A stretch of DNA of 64,000 nt from Eubacteriales bacterium (lineage in GTDB: Bacteria; Bacillota; Clostridia; Christensenellales; Aristaeellaceae), in NCBI GenBank assembly GCA_028705775.1, contig JAQWCW010000014.1, positions 1 through 64,000 on the forward strand. Reading direction: 5' to 3'. Under the pieces are notes generated by a model. It saw only the letters and a list, made by a program, of their open reading frames with translations. It made no database searches and was not told the DNA's origin. Shown here in pieces: positions 1-9,060 of the stretch; position 1 is the stretch's first letter; each line of letters begins with the position of its first letter. The translations under genes were made by a program, and so were the position numbers.

Positions 1-22
1 GGTGCACAGCTAGCTGTGCACC
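1..22. repeat. Perfect 22-bp palindrome at the window edge
   Basis: Bases 1-22 equal their own reverse complement (GGTGCACAGC and its mirror). The arms meet without a loop, so it could be the tip of a larger hairpin or a dyad binding site. The window cuts off anything further left. No gene was recognised in the 150 bases between it and the end of parC. Confidence 0.5.
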
Positions 23-173
23 AAAGTCGTAGCAACAACATGCCGATGCGCCCTCTCCACTGGGCTTCCCCTAGGGAGTTCCTTCGTGAATACTTCACTG
101 TCCAAGATGTTTGACAAACCTACACGCGGGAAATTTTACTTTGCCAAAGGGAATCGCCCCGCAGCAGTGCCGC

Positions 174-2630
174 TTACTTAATCGCTATGCCCGTTACAAC
201 ATCGTCCATAAGCGCCATAACGCAGGGTCTGCCCTTATCGGAGCGCGAGCAGAGCGCGACCTCGTCTGAGCCTATCGGGGTTTTCGTGCCGTGCGCCTGC
301 GTTACGACAAGGGTGCAGGCGGCTTCGATATAGACGGCGGCGGCAAGCTCGTTTCCGTTGACGGCGTTTTTGTTAATCGGGAATACCCTCGCGCCCTTTC
401 CGCCCCTGTTCTGCGCCTCAAAATCAAGCGGCATAAGGCGCTTTGCATAGCCCTTATCCGTCATCAGCAGCACTGAGCCGCCGTTTGAGAGCATTATAAC
501 GGACATTACCTCGTCCCCGGCATCAAGGCTCATTCCCTTTACGCCGGCAGCCGTTCTGCCCATTACGGGGACAAGCCCGCTTTCAAAGCGAATCGCAAAG
601 CCCTTGCGCGAGATTATAAGCACATCCCTGTCAAGCTCGACAGTGCGAACCGCCGCAAGCTCGTCGCCCTTTTTTAGCGAGAGCGCCGTAAAGCGCTTCT
701 GACGGCGCAGGTCATAGTCAGGCGCAGCACTGCGCTTTACCAAGCCGTTCTTTGTAAAGAACAGCAAGTCGTTCATATTCTGAAGCTCTCCCGGACGCAC
801 GGACAGATAGGCGACAACCGTTTCGTTTGCCTCCAGCTCTTTTACAAGGCCGGCAAGCGTTACGCCCCTCTCCTTCGCGCGGGAAACCTCGGGCAGCTGC
901 GACGCCGAAAGCGGATAGCAGAAGCCGAGATTCGTTATCAGGTACAGCGTTGCGTCATCCTTCGTGCGCGAGATGAACAGCGGCTCGGCATCGTCGCCCT
1001 CCGGCTCCTGCTCGCGCAATTTGTCGTAAGTTTTCGGCGCAAGGCGCTTGAACTGACCGGCGCGGTTCACGAGTAGCACGGCGTCCTCCGGCTCGCGAAT
1101 TTCCTCGGGCAGCTCGATTTTAGCCGCGGTTTCCTTGATTATTTCCGTGCGGCGCTTCTGCGAGCCATAGCTTTCGAGGATTTCGGCAAGCTCGTCGGAA
1201 ATCAGCTTGAGCAGCTTCTTTTCGCTCTTGAGAATCCCCTCCAGCTTGTCAATCAGCTTGAGCACCTCGGCATACTCCTTGCGGAGCGCGAGAATTTCAA
1301 GCCCCGTCAGGCGCTGCAGGCGCAAATCCAGAATCGCCTGAGCCTGAATATCGGAAAGCGCGAAGGTTTTCATCAAGCCTTCCTTCGCTTCCTTGACGGA
1401 CTTGCTGGCGCGGATAAGCTTGATAACCTCGTCGAGATTATCGACGGCTATCATCAAGCCCTCCAGTATATGCCTGCGCGCCTTTGCCTGGTCAAGCTCA
1501 TAAGCGGTGCGGCGGCGGATAACGTTCTCCTGATGCTTGATGAAATAGGCTATCATGGTCTTGAGACCCATCTGAATAGGCTTTCCGTCCGCGATGGCAA
1601 CCATGTTAACGCCGAAAGTAACCTGCAAATCACTGTATTTATAAAGGTAATTGAGCACCTTCTGCGCGTCCGTATCACGCTTCAGCTCGATAACGGCGCG
1701 AAGCCCCGTTCTGTCCGACTCGTCGCGGATGTCATAGATTCCGCCGAGAATGTTCTTTCTTTCCTCGCTGAGCTTGAGAATCTTTTCGAGCATTGCCGCT
1801 TTCGGAACCTGATACGGCACTTCCGTTATAACAAGCAGCTTTCTGCCTGCCGGTCCGTCCTCAATATGCACCTTTGAGCGCAGAGTAATCTTTGCCCGTC
1901 CGGTTTCATAGCCGAGGCGGATGTCGGGAGTGTCAATCAGCACGCCGCCCGTCGGGAAATCCGGAGCGGGAATGTACTTCATCAATTCGTCAAGAGTTAT
2001 GTCGGGGTTTTCAATCTGCGCCATAACCGCGTGGATGCTCTCCGAAAAATTGTGCGGAGGTATGTTAGTTGCAAGCCCGACCGCGATTCCGGACGCGCCG
2101 TTTACAAGAAGGTTCGGAAACCTTGCGGGAAGCAAATCCGGCTCCTTTAAGGTATCGTCGAAATTGAGATGGAAAGGAACAGTGTCCTTATCCAAATCGC
2201 GGAGCATCTGCATTGCCAGCGGCGTCATTCTCGCCTCTGTATAACGCATTGCAGCGGCGCTGTCGCCGTCAATCGAGCCGAAGTTGCCATGCCCGTCGAC
2301 AAGCGTTTCGCTCATGGAATAAGGCTGCGCAAGGCGAACCATTGCGTCGTAAACCGAGCTGTCGCCGTGCGGATGATATTTACCCAAGCAGTCTCCGACG
2401 ATACGCGCGCTCTTTCTGTGCGGCTTATCGGGCGCAAGCCCAAGCTCCTGCATTGTGAAAAGGATTCGGCGTTGAACGGGCTTCAAGCCGTCCTCAACGC
2501 TGGGAAGCGCGCGCTCCAGAATAACGTGCTCCGCATACGGGAGCATACTCATGTGCATTACGTCGCCAAGGTCTGCCGTGATAATCTCGTCATGCGGCTT
2601 AACCGGAACCGGCGTCGGCTTTTTAGGCAT
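174..2630 (-). CDS. parC: DNA topoisomerase IV subunit A (ParC/GyrA family)
   Basis: The 818-residue DNA-breaking subunit of a type IIA topoisomerase; it forms the heterotetramer with the ParE-type subunit encoded upstream. The catalytic tyrosine is Y130 in AAMRYTEAR. The quinolone-determining region reads [13 protein letters not shown], with S91 and D95 at the positions of E. coli GyrA S83 and D87, so no common resistance substitution is seen. The C-terminal half is a GyrA-type beta-propeller and contains [10 protein letters not shown], close to the GyrA box QRRGGKG, which classical ParC lacks; a gyrase-like activity cannot be excluded. The start overlaps the end of parE by 8 bases. I call it ParC because the ParE-ParC order and N-terminus resemble the second clostridial pair, and dnaA/recF are not nearby. 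Confidence 0.85.
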   Translation of the reverse strand: MPKKPTPVPVKPHDEIITADLGDVMHMSMLPYAEHVILERALPSVEDGLKPVQRRILFTMQELGLAPDKPHRKSARIVGDCLGKYHPHGDSSVYDAMVRLAQPYSMSETLVDGHGNFGSIDGDSAAAMRYTEARMTPLAMQMLRDLDKDTVPFHLNFDDTLKEPDLLPARFPNLLVNGASGIAVGLATNIPPHNFSESIHAVMAQIENPDITLDELMKYIPAPDFPTGGVLIDTPDIRLGYETGRAKITLRSKVHIEDGPAGRKLLVITEVPYQVPKAAMLEKILKLSEERKNILGGIYDIRDESDRTGLRAVIELKRDTDAQKVLNYLYKYSDLQVTFGVNMVAIADGKPIQMGLKTMIAYFIKHQENVIRRRTAYELDQAKARRHILEGLMIAVDNLDEVIKLIRASKSVKEAKEGLMKTFALSDIQAQAILDLRLQRLTGLEILALRKEYAEVLKLIDKLEGILKSEKKLLKLISDELAEILESYGSQKRRTEIIKETAAKIELPEEIREPEDAVLLVNRAGQFKRLAPKTYDKLREQEPEGDDAEPLFISRTKDDATLYLITNLGFCYPLSASQLPEVSRAKERGVTLAGLVKELEANETVVAYLSVRPGELQNMNDLLFFTKNGLVKRSAAPDYDLRRQKRFTALSLKKGDELAAVRTVELDRDVLIISRKGFAIRFESGLVPVMGRTAAGVKGMSLDAGDEVMSVIMLSNGGSVLLMTDKGYAKRLMPLDFEAQNRGGKGARVFPINKNAVNGNELAAAVYIEAACTLVVTQAHGTKTPIGSDEVALCSRSDKGRPCVMALMDDVVTGIAIK

Positions 2631-4602
2631 TCAAATCGCCTCCCTTAACGGCGTGCTGCTCAAAATCATCCTTGCGGTTGAAATCCGCGTGAGCCGCGAT
2701 ATAATCGCGCCTCGGGTCAACCTTGTCGCCCATCAGGACGGTAATCATCTTTTCAGCCTGAGCCGCGTCCTCGCAAGTAACCTGCATAAGCTTTCTGTTT
2801 TCAGGGTTCATCGTGGTTTCCCAGAGCTGCTCGGGATTCATCTCGCCAAGACCCTTATAGCGCTGGAGCGTGTAGCCCTTGCCCTGCCCTTTCAGGATTT
2901 CCTTCAGCTCCTTATCGTCATACGCGTACCGGAGCTTATCGCCGCGCTGAACGCGGTAGAGCGGAGGCATTCCGATATAAACATGACCGGACGAAACAAG
3001 CTCGCGCATATAGCGGTAGAAGAAGGTCAGAAGGATTGCGCGGATATGAGCGCCGTCCTGGTCGGCATCCGAAAGGATTATAACCTTGTAGTATTTAAGG
3101 CTCGAAAGCGTGAAATCCTCGCTGATTCCCGTGCCCAGAGCGGTTATGACGGAGCGGAATTCGTCGTTTGCAAGCACCTGGTCAATCCGCTTCTTCTCTA
3201 CGTTGAGCGGCTTCCCGCGCAGAGGAAGGATTGCCTGAAAGCGCCTGTCGCGCCCCTGCTTTGCGCTGCCGCCTGCCGAATCGCCCTCAACTATGAACAG
3301 CTCGTTATCCTGCGGGCGCTTGCCCGTGCTTGCGGAAAGCTTTCCGACAAGCGGAGCGGTTTCAAGCTCGTTCTTTTTCCGCGCCGTATCGCGCGCGCTG
3401 CGCGCCGCCTCGCGCACTTTAGCCGCCTTGACCGCCTTTTCGACTATAAGCGTTCCGACATCCTGATTCTTGAGATCCTCAAGATAACGGTAAAGGCATT
3501 CCGAAACGATGCTTTCAACGATGGGTCTTACCTCGGTATTGCCGAGCCGCCCCTTCGTCTGCCCTTCAAACTGCGGGTTCTTCACCATCGTTATCAGAAC
3601 GCAGGTCATGCCCTCGCGGAAATCCTCGCCGGAGAGGTTCACATCCTTCTCCTTGAGCGCGCCGACCTTTCGGGCATAATCGTTCATCGCCTTTGTGTAC
3701 GCCGCCTTGAAGCCCGTTTCGTGCGTTCCGCCTTCGGCTGTCGGAATGTTGTTTACGTATGAAAACACGTTGTCCGAATAATCGTCGGTATACTGGATTG
3801 CAGCCCTGACGATTGTTCCGTTCTGCTCGCCCTCAAGATATATGGGGTTATCATGCAAAACGGTTTTGTCCTGATTCATATATTTTACGTAGTCGATAAT
3901 CCCGCCCTCGTAATAAAAATCCTGCTCGCGCTTTTCGGGGTCGGAAATTCTCTCGTCCATAAAGGAAATGTGCAGACCCTTGTTGAGATAAGCAAGCTCG
4001 CGCAGGCGGCGCGCAACCTGCTCGCCGTTGAAGCTTTTTTCCTCAAAAACCCTGTCGTCCGGCAGGAAGCGCACAGTCGTGCCCTTCTTGCGCGAGTTGC
4101 CGATTTTGGTAAGAGGATCCTTCACCCTGCCCGAAATAATCTTGCCGGTTTTTTCGTCAAGAACACTTTCAAAGGATATTCGCCAATGCGCCCAGCCGAC
4201 GTAGGAATCGACGATGACCCAGCGGCTGAGAGCGTTTACGACGGAAGCGCCCACTCCGTGCAGACCGCCGGAATAGTTATAATTCTTGTTGTTGAACTTT
4301 CCGCCCGCGTGAAGCTTTGTATATATGACCTCAACGCCCGAAACGTGCAGTGTCGGATGCTCGTCCACGGGAAGCCCGCGACCGTTATCCCGAACTTCCG
4401 CGCTTCCGTCCTGATAAAGCGTTACGGCAACCTCGCTCGCATAGCCGTTGCTCGCCTCGTCGATGGCGTTGTCTACAATCTCCCACAGCAAATGATGCAG
4501 ACCTCTGCTGCCCGTTGAGCCGATATACATTCCGGGTCGCATTCTGACAGCGTCCAGCCCTTCCAGTACCTGTATGCTTTGTGCGGTGTAATCCTGCGCC
4601 AT
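2623..4602 (-). CDS. parE: DNA topoisomerase IV subunit B (ParE/GyrB family)
   Basis: ATPase subunit of the type IIA topoisomerase, 659 residues from the ATG at 4602. A GGAG lies 7 bases before that ATG; the open frame continues upstream without another ribosome site. The GHKL ATPase domain has [10 protein letters not shown] (catalytic E41) and DNGRGLP. The transducer has the QTK loop at about residue 350. The TOPRIM metal site is EGDSAGG (439-445) plus DADQDGAH (512-519). There is no large GyrB-type insertion, which fits ParE or a Gram-positive GyrB. It is translationally coupled to the A subunit. Confidence 0.87.
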   Translation of the reverse strand: MAQDYTAQSIQVLEGLDAVRMRPGMYIGSTGSRGLHHLLWEIVDNAIDEASNGYASEVAVTLYQDGSAEVRDNGRGLPVDEHPTLHVSGVEVIYTKLHAGGKFNNKNYNYSGGLHGVGASVVNALSRWVIVDSYVGWAHWRISFESVLDEKTGKIISGRVKDPLTKIGNSRKKGTTVRFLPDDRVFEEKSFNGEQVARRLRELAYLNKGLHISFMDERISDPEKREQDFYYEGGIIDYVKYMNQDKTVLHDNPIYLEGEQNGTIVRAAIQYTDDYSDNVFSYVNNIPTAEGGTHETGFKAAYTKAMNDYARKVGALKEKDVNLSGEDFREGMTCVLITMVKNPQFEGQTKGRLGNTEVRPIVESIVSECLYRYLEDLKNQDVGTLIVEKAVKAAKVREAARSARDTARKKNELETAPLVGKLSASTGKRPQDNELFIVEGDSAGGSAKQGRDRRFQAILPLRGKPLNVEKKRIDQVLANDEFRSVITALGTGISEDFTLSSLKYYKVIILSDADQDGAHIRAILLTFFYRYMRELVSSGHVYIGMPPLYRVQRGDKLRYAYDDKELKEILKGQGKGYTLQRYKGLGEMNPEQLWETTMNPENRKLMQVTCEDAAQAEKMITVLMGDKVDPRRDYIAAHADFNRKDDFEQHAVKGGDLNA

Positions 4603-4680
4603 ATATACACTCCATTCCGAATATACAATAAAGCCAAGCGTGCGCGCGCAAATAAACGCCTGCGCGCAAACATACGATAT

Positions 4681-4709
4681 ATTGTACCATATTTGGCTTT
4701 CATACGCAA
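4681..4709 (-). promoter_or_regulatory. Candidate sigma-A promoter for parE-parC
   Basis: On the minus strand TTGCGT and TACAAT are separated by 17 bases, about 80 bases upstream of the parE start. Confidence 0.55.
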
Positions 4710-4857
4710 TCCGCCCCGCGCTCAAAGAAGCAGACGGCGGGAAAAATACTGAGCGCCAAGCATTCAGGGCAGGATAACGAAACCTCAAATTCGTATATCA
4801 ATGTATACAAAAGCAATACGGCTTTGCAGGCAGCCACGACGCGGGAAGGAGAAAACA

Positions 4858-5067
4858 ATGAGCAAGAACGAAACGAAAAACGACATAACGGAAATCGAGC
4901 CGGTTACGGACGAAGCGGCATCGGGCGCATCGGGAGGTGGAGACACAACCGTCTACGTCTGTTTGTCCTGCGACAAGCATTTCTCGCCAAGGGAGTTCAG
5001 GTTAAACAGCATGACCTACGGGAACCTCTGCCCGCACTGCGGCGGCGAAATTAAAAGCTTTTGCTGA
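4858..5067 (+). CDS. Small zinc-ribbon protein, unknown function
   Basis: 69 residues from the ATG at 4858, which is preceded by AAGGAG. A charged, Gly/Ser-rich N-terminal 33 residues leads into a compact C-terminal domain with CLSCDKHFSP and LCPHCGGEIKSFC. The two CxxC pairs, about 20 residues apart, form a likely zinc ribbon. I do not recognise the family beyond that. It is a single gene divergent from parE and followed by a tRNA gene on the opposite strand. Cytoplasmic; no signal peptide. Confidence 0.6.
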   Translation: MSKNETKNDITEIEPVTDEAASGASGGGDTTVYVCLSCDKHFSPREFRLNSMTYGNLCPHCGGEIKSFC

Positions 5068-5143
5068 TTGCTGCCGTTATTCCGGCAAAATATACAAGCG
5101 TATTGCAGGCAGACGCAGTCGGGACATACAAAAGCTGATAACT

Positions 5144-5183
5144 AATAAAACAGCCGCGCTTCGGAAAAATCCAAAGCACGGCT
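5144..5183 (-). terminator. Rho-independent terminator of tRNA-Arg
   Basis: Two 14-base arms (5152-5165 and 5170-5183) pair on the minus strand, with two G-U wobbles, and are followed by a U-rich run. On the plus strand the same positions would be A-C mismatches, so the minus strand is favoured. Confidence 0.7.
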
Positions 5184-5194
5184 GCTTTTTCAGC

Positions 5195-5271
5195 TGGCGT
5201 CCCCGGCGCGATTCGAACGCGCGGCCTTTCGCTTAGGAGGCGAACGCTCTATCCTGCTGAGCTACGGAGAC
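5195..5271 (-). tRNA. tRNA-Arg (anticodon CCT)
   Basis: A complete cloverleaf on the minus strand: acceptor GTCTCCG pairs with CGGGGAC, the anticodon loop is CTCCTAA giving CCT (codon AGG), the T arm contains GTTCGAATC, and the 3' CCA is encoded. Confidence 0.95.
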
Positions 5272-5470
5272 AAAAATCAGGCGCCGATTAAGCGCTTATG
5301 AAGTATATCACACGATTCAGTTATTCGCAAGACCGATTTTGGATGCAATACGCAAGCGGCGCACAGAATCTGTCATTTGTGCTTACAGAAGCAATGCGCG
5401 TTTTCGCAAGCTGAGCGGCATAAGCAAATTGCGAGCGGGCAGCCAAAACGCGATACTTGCAAATAGGGAG

Positions 5471-5498
5471 TTGAAACAAAAGTAAAACGTTATATAAT
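5471..5498 (+). promoter_or_regulatory. Sigma-A-type promoter of the epimerase gene
   Basis: TTGAAA and TATAAT with a 16-base spacer, about 40 bases before the coding start. Confidence 0.65.
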
Positions 5499-5539
5499 GA
5501 GTAAAGACAGATATTTGAGCGTTTTACGGAGGGGCTAAA

Positions 5540-6448
5540 ATGAAACTGCTTATTCTTGGCGGAAGCGGATTTGTAAGCGGGCGCGCGAGCGTAATCGCTA
5601 TGGAAAAAGGGCATGAGGTATGGACTGTCACACGCGGGCTGCGCCCGATTCCCGACGGCGCGCACCCGATTACCGCGGACAGGACGGACGAAAACGCGCT
5701 AAGGGCAGCGCTTGCAGCGGTGGGCGAGCATTGGGACGCTGTAATCGACTGTACCTGCCGGACGGAAAACGACGCGGCAATAGATTTGAAGGTGCTGCCG
5801 CCGTTCGTCAGGCGCGCCGTGATTATTTCAACCGACTCGGTATATAATCCCGCGCATAAAACTAATCCTCAGGCAGAGGAAGCGGATGAATACATGAGCG
5901 ACGGCGGCTACGGCGACCACAAGAGGCGGATGGAGCTTGAATTCATAAACAGCGCGGGCAGCGGGCTTTCGTGGACGATTTTCCGCCCGGGACACATTTT
6001 CGGTCCCGGCTCGCAGGTTGGCTGCTATCCAGAGCATTCCAGACAGAAGGACTTAATTGAGCATATCAGGGCGGGGAAACCGCTCAGGCTTGTCGGCGGC
6101 GGCAAATTCCTGATACACCCGATTTATATGGACGATTTGGTGCTTGATATGCTTGCCGCGGCAGATGAAAGCCGAGCAGTAAATCAAATCTTCTGCATAG
6201 GCGGCCCTGACATCGTCACAAACGCAGAGTATTTCCGCATTCTCGGCAGCATAATCGGAACGCCCGTTTCGATTGAGGAAATCCCGCTTGACGGCTACCT
6301 TGAAAAGCATCCCGAATACAGCGGTCATCTCTGCGAGCGCGCCTATTCGCTCGAAAAGCTGAAAAGCGCGCGCCTTCCGCTTCCTGCAACGCATTTACGC
6401 GACGGCTTAAAGAGGCAGGTTGAATGGCTGGAGGCGCAGGGAAAATAA
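5540..6448 (+). CDS. NAD-dependent epimerase/dehydratase family protein
   Basis: 302-residue extended short-chain dehydrogenase/reductase. The N-terminal Rossmann motif is LILGGSGFVSG (residues 4-14). STDSVYNP followed by YGDHKRRME places the catalytic Ser, Tyr and Lys as in nucleotide-sugar epimerases, although the Tyr-x-x-x-Lys is read here as YGDHK. The start has GGAGG 7 bases upstream and its own promoter. It stands alone, convergent with serS, so its substrate cannot be inferred; nucleotide-sugar and atypical reductase roles are both open. Probably cytoplasmic. Confidence 0.78.
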   Translation: MKLLILGGSGFVSGRASVIAMEKGHEVWTVTRGLRPIPDGAHPITADRTDENALRAALAAVGEHWDAVIDCTCRTENDAAIDLKVLPPFVRRAVIISTDSVYNPAHKTNPQAEEADEYMSDGGYGDHKRRMELEFINSAGSGLSWTIFRPGHIFGPGSQVGCYPEHSRQKDLIEHIRAGKPLRLVGGGKFLIHPIYMDDLVLDMLAAADESRAVNQIFCIGGPDIVTNAEYFRILGSIIGTPVSIEEIPLDGYLEKHPEYSGHLCERAYSLEKLKSARLPLPATHLRDGLKRQVEWLEAQGK

Positions 6449-6471
6449 ACTGATTTCCTAATTGGTAAAAC

Positions 6472-6500
6472 AAAAAAGTCCGCTTACGCGGGCTTTTTTG
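6472..6500. terminator. Bidirectional terminator between epimerase and serS
   Basis: A 12-bp stem (AAAAAAGTCCGC against GCGGGCTTTTTT, one wobble) with a 4-base loop has A and T runs on both sides, so it can end both convergent genes. Confidence 0.8.
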
Positions 6501-6538
6501 ATAACCATATATCGCAATTTTTCAGGCGCGCCGAAGGC

Positions 6539-7819
6539 TCAGCCGATATACTCCTTGCCGCCCATATACATCCTGAGCGGCTTCGGAATGCGGACGCGCC
6601 CATCCTTTTCGAGATTGTTTTCAAGGAAGGCGATGAGCATACGCGGGGGCGCAACGCAGGTGTTATTGAGCGTATGCGCAAAATACTTCGAGCCGTCGTC
6701 GCGCTTAACGCGGATTTGCAGCCTGCGAGCCTGCGCGTCGCCGAGGTTCGAGCAGGAGCCGACCTCGAAATACTTCTTCTGGCGGGGCGACCACGCCTCA
6801 ACGTCGAGCGACTTGACCTTCAAATCCGCCAAATCGCCGCTGCAGCACTCAAGCGTGCGAACGGGAACATCCAGCGAGCGGAAGAAATCAACCGTATTCA
6901 TGTACAGCTTTTCAAACCACGCCATGCTGTCCTCCGGCTTGCAGACGACAATCATTTCCTGCTTTTCAAACTGATGAATTCTGTATACTCCGCGCTCCTC
7001 GATTCCATGCGCTCCGACTTCCTTGCGGAAGCAGGGCGAATAGCTTGTAAGGGTTTTGGGCAAATCGTTTTCATCAATAATCGTGTCGATGAACTTGCCA
7101 ATCATGCTGTGCTCGCTCGTGCCGATAAGATAAAGATCCTCGCCCTCAATCTTATACATCATGTTTTCCATTTCTGCAAAGCTCATAACGCCGGTAACAA
7201 CGTCGCCGTGAATCATGAAAGGCGGAATGCAGTAGGTAAAGCCTCTGTCAATCATGAAATCCCTGCCGTAGGAAAGGATTGCGGACTGAAGGCGCGCGAT
7301 ATCGCCCATAAGATAATAGAAGCCGTTTCCGCTGACGCGGCGTGCGCTGTCAAGGTCGATTCCGTTAAGGCGCTCCATGATTTCCACATGATACGGGATT
7401 TCAAAATCGGGAACAAACGGCTCGCCGAAGCGCTCAACCTCGACATTCTCGCTGTCGTCCTTGCCGACAGGAACGGAATCGTCGATGATATTCGGGATAA
7501 CGAGCATACGCTTTCTGATTTCCTGCGTATACTCCTCCTCGTTCTTTTCAAGCTCCTCAAGCTTTTCGGCAATCTCCGCAACCTCAAGCTTGACCTTTTC
7601 CGCTGCTTCCTTCTCGCCCTTTGCGAGCAGGGCGCCAATCTGCTTGGAAATCACCTTGCGCTTGTTTCTGAGCGTATCGCCCTGCATTTTCGCGTCGCGG
7701 TTCTTCTTGTCAAGCTCGATAACCTCGTCCACGAGCGGCAGTTTTTCCATCTGGAATTTCTTTTTGATGTTCTCCTTGACCTTGTCAGGCTCAGTACGCA
7801 AAAGATTGATGTCAAGCAT
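6539..7819 (-). CDS. serS: Seryl-tRNA synthetase
   Basis: Charges tRNA-Ser with serine; class II synthetase of 426 residues. The N-terminal part is the long helical coiled-coil arm that grips the tRNA (about residues 25-105, Lys/Glu-rich). The catalytic part carries the serine/ATP-site motifs TSYSPCFRKEVGAHG (motif 2) and TLNNTCVAPPRMLIAFLEN (motif 3). I start at the ATG at 7819 because AGGAG lies 8 bases before it; a GTG three codons upstream is too close to that site. It is separated by 25 bases from the anti-sigma-like gene upstream and may be cotranscribed with it. Confidence 0.95.
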   Translation of the reverse strand: MLDINLLRTEPDKVKENIKKKFQMEKLPLVDEVIELDKKNRDAKMQGDTLRNKRKVISKQIGALLAKGEKEAAEKVKLEVAEIAEKLEELEKNEEEYTQEIRKRMLVIPNIIDDSVPVGKDDSENVEVERFGEPFVPDFEIPYHVEIMERLNGIDLDSARRVSGNGFYYLMGDIARLQSAILSYGRDFMIDRGFTYCIPPFMIHGDVVTGVMSFAEMENMMYKIEGEDLYLIGTSEHSMIGKFIDTIIDENDLPKTLTSYSPCFRKEVGAHGIEERGVYRIHQFEKQEMIVVCKPEDSMAWFEKLYMNTVDFFRSLDVPVRTLECCSGDLADLKVKSLDVEAWSPRQKKYFEVGSCSNLGDAQARRLQIRVKRDDGSKYFAHTLNNTCVAPPRMLIAFLENNLEKDGRVRIPKPLRMYMGGKEYIG

Positions 7820-7844
7820 ATAATCCACTCCTATATTCTATCCG

Positions 7845-8336
7845 TTATGCGCGGCGTTTTGATATTGTAAGCCTGTTCCTGCCGTCAATATTGCGGTAAA
7901 CAACGCTGTCCATTGACTTTTTGACCATAAAGATTCCAAGACCGCCCACATCCCTTTCCTCCGCCGCGAGCGAAACATCAGGGTCGGGTCTTGCGAGCGG
8001 GTCGTAGGGAATTCCCTCGTCCACAAAGGTAACGTGCGCATAGTCGCCGCCGGTTGCGCGGAAAATAACCCACGCTTTTCGGCTGCCGGCATTTTTTCCC
8101 TTGTAGGCGTAATGAGCGATATTGACGAAGATTTCCTCGGCGGCTATTGAAAACGCCATTGCCGCCTTCATCGGGAACTCCATTCCTTCAAGCTTTTCCT
8201 CGATAAACGAGATAACGCCGTCAAGCTCGCTGAGTTCCGCGGGGACGCAAAGCACCTGAGGCTCGTCCTCCTGCGCAAGTGACAAAAGCTTCAAATCGTC
8301 AAACCTAAGTATGCTACTCAAGGAGCAGTCCTGCAA
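7845..8336 (-). CDS. Anti-sigma regulatory factor / HATPase serine kinase (RsbW/SpoIIAB type)
   Basis: 163 residues with a GHKL ATPase fold. The N box is AAEEIFVNIAHYAY (about 85-98), the ATP lid region holds FVDEGIPYDPL, and the last box is VGGLGIFMVKK. Family members bind a sigma factor or other partner and phosphorylate a STAS antagonist on serine; such a STAS protein is encoded just upstream. The start is a TTG at 8336 with an excellent AAGGAGG 7 bases before it; the next in-frame ATG is beyond residue 50. No sigma factor gene is nearby, so its target is unknown. It is probably not the spore-specific SpoIIAB, which normally sits in a spoIIAA-AB-sigF operon. Confidence 0.82.
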   Translation of the reverse strand: MQDCSLSSILRFDDLKLLSLAQEDEPQVLCVPAELSELDGVISFIEEKLEGMEFPMKAAMAFSIAAEEIFVNIAHYAYKGKNAGSRKAWVIFRATGGDYAHVTFVDEGIPYDPLARPDPDVSLAAEERDVGGLGIFMVKKSMDSVVYRNIDGRNRLTISKRRA

Positions 8337-8407
8337 CGTTATCCCTCCTTCGTTCAGAAAGCAATCAAGGGGTAGTCGGCTTCAGCGGACGGCTCCGCAA
8401 CATACAG

Positions 8408-8478
8408 ATAATATCATACTTAAACGCAAACAACAAGCAGAGGCGCCGCAAATTCAGACGACTCCTCTGCTTATTATA
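8408..8478 (-). promoter_or_regulatory. Candidate promoters and a hairpin ahead of the HATPase gene
   Basis: On the minus strand an extended -10 (TGG then TATAAT, 8473-8481) is followed by a 9-bp hairpin (arms 8464-8472 and 8435-8443). A second promoter-like pair follows, TTGTTG and TATTAT with 17 bases between (8436-8408). The hairpin may be a weak terminator of the STAS gene or a leader structure. Confidence 0.4.
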
Positions 8479-8529
8479 CCAAACGAATCTTTGCGTATGC
8501 CGCTTTGACATAGCATAAAGCCTTCGGCG

Positions 8530-8829
8530 TTACTTAATCGTCAGAATATCGGTAAAGCCGGTAATCTCGAACACTTCCATTATGGTATCGTTAACATTCT
8601 CGACAACCATAGTGCCCTTGCGCTCGTTCATCTTCTTCTGGGAGGCGAGAAGCACGCGGAGTCCGGCGGAAGAAAGATAGGTGAGCTGGGAAAAATCAAG
8701 CTCAAGCTCTTTATGGTCAGCAAGAGAGATTCCAAGCTCATCCTCAAGCTGAGACGCGGTGCCTGTATCAAGGCGGCCCTCCAAGGAAAGCTTCAATACT
8801 CCGCCCTCATCAACCTTGGTAATCGTCAT
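8530..8829 (-). CDS. STAS-domain anti-sigma factor antagonist
   Basis: 99-residue single STAS domain of the SpoIIAA/RsbV type. Such proteins sequester an anti-sigma kinase when unphosphorylated. The expected phosphorylation site is the serine in YLSSAGLRVLLASQK (about residues 55-69). The start at 8829 has GGAGG 8 bases before it; two ATGs further upstream are at or before the ribosome site. It pairs with the HATPase protein encoded next on the same strand, with about 190 bases of regulatory DNA between. Confidence 0.85.
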   Translation of the reverse strand: MTITKVDEGGVLKLSLEGRLDTGTASQLEDELGISLADHKELELDFSQLTYLSSAGLRVLLASQKKMNERKGTMVVENVNDTIMEVFEITGFTDILTIK

Positions 8830-8965
8830 TGTCATAACCTCCATATACGCGCGCACAGCAATAAGGCGCGCTGTCGAATAAGGATATTTTCTATATTCAC
8901 AAGAAAAATCCTTTTATATTTTCATCCTTTCAGAAATTTTCTCCTTATCCAAAAGAAAAATTAAC

Positions 8966-8994
8966 TTGCTTTTCCATGCCCTACAATTTAGAAT
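8966..8994 (+). promoter_or_regulatory. Candidate promoter of the CapA-like gene
   Basis: TTGCTT and TAGAAT with a 17-base spacer, about 67 bases before the GTG start. Confidence 0.5.
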
Positions 8995-9060
8995 AGTAGC
9001 AGGCGTTCAAGTGCCGGAGCAGATACCGGCAAAAACAAAACGCATTCGAAAGGAAATAAC

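Noticed and set aside
7845..8829. SpoIIAA-SpoIIAB of the sporulation operon
   Set aside because: No sigF follows, the gap between the two genes is about 190 bases, and the HATPase sequence is closer to general RsbW-like kinases.
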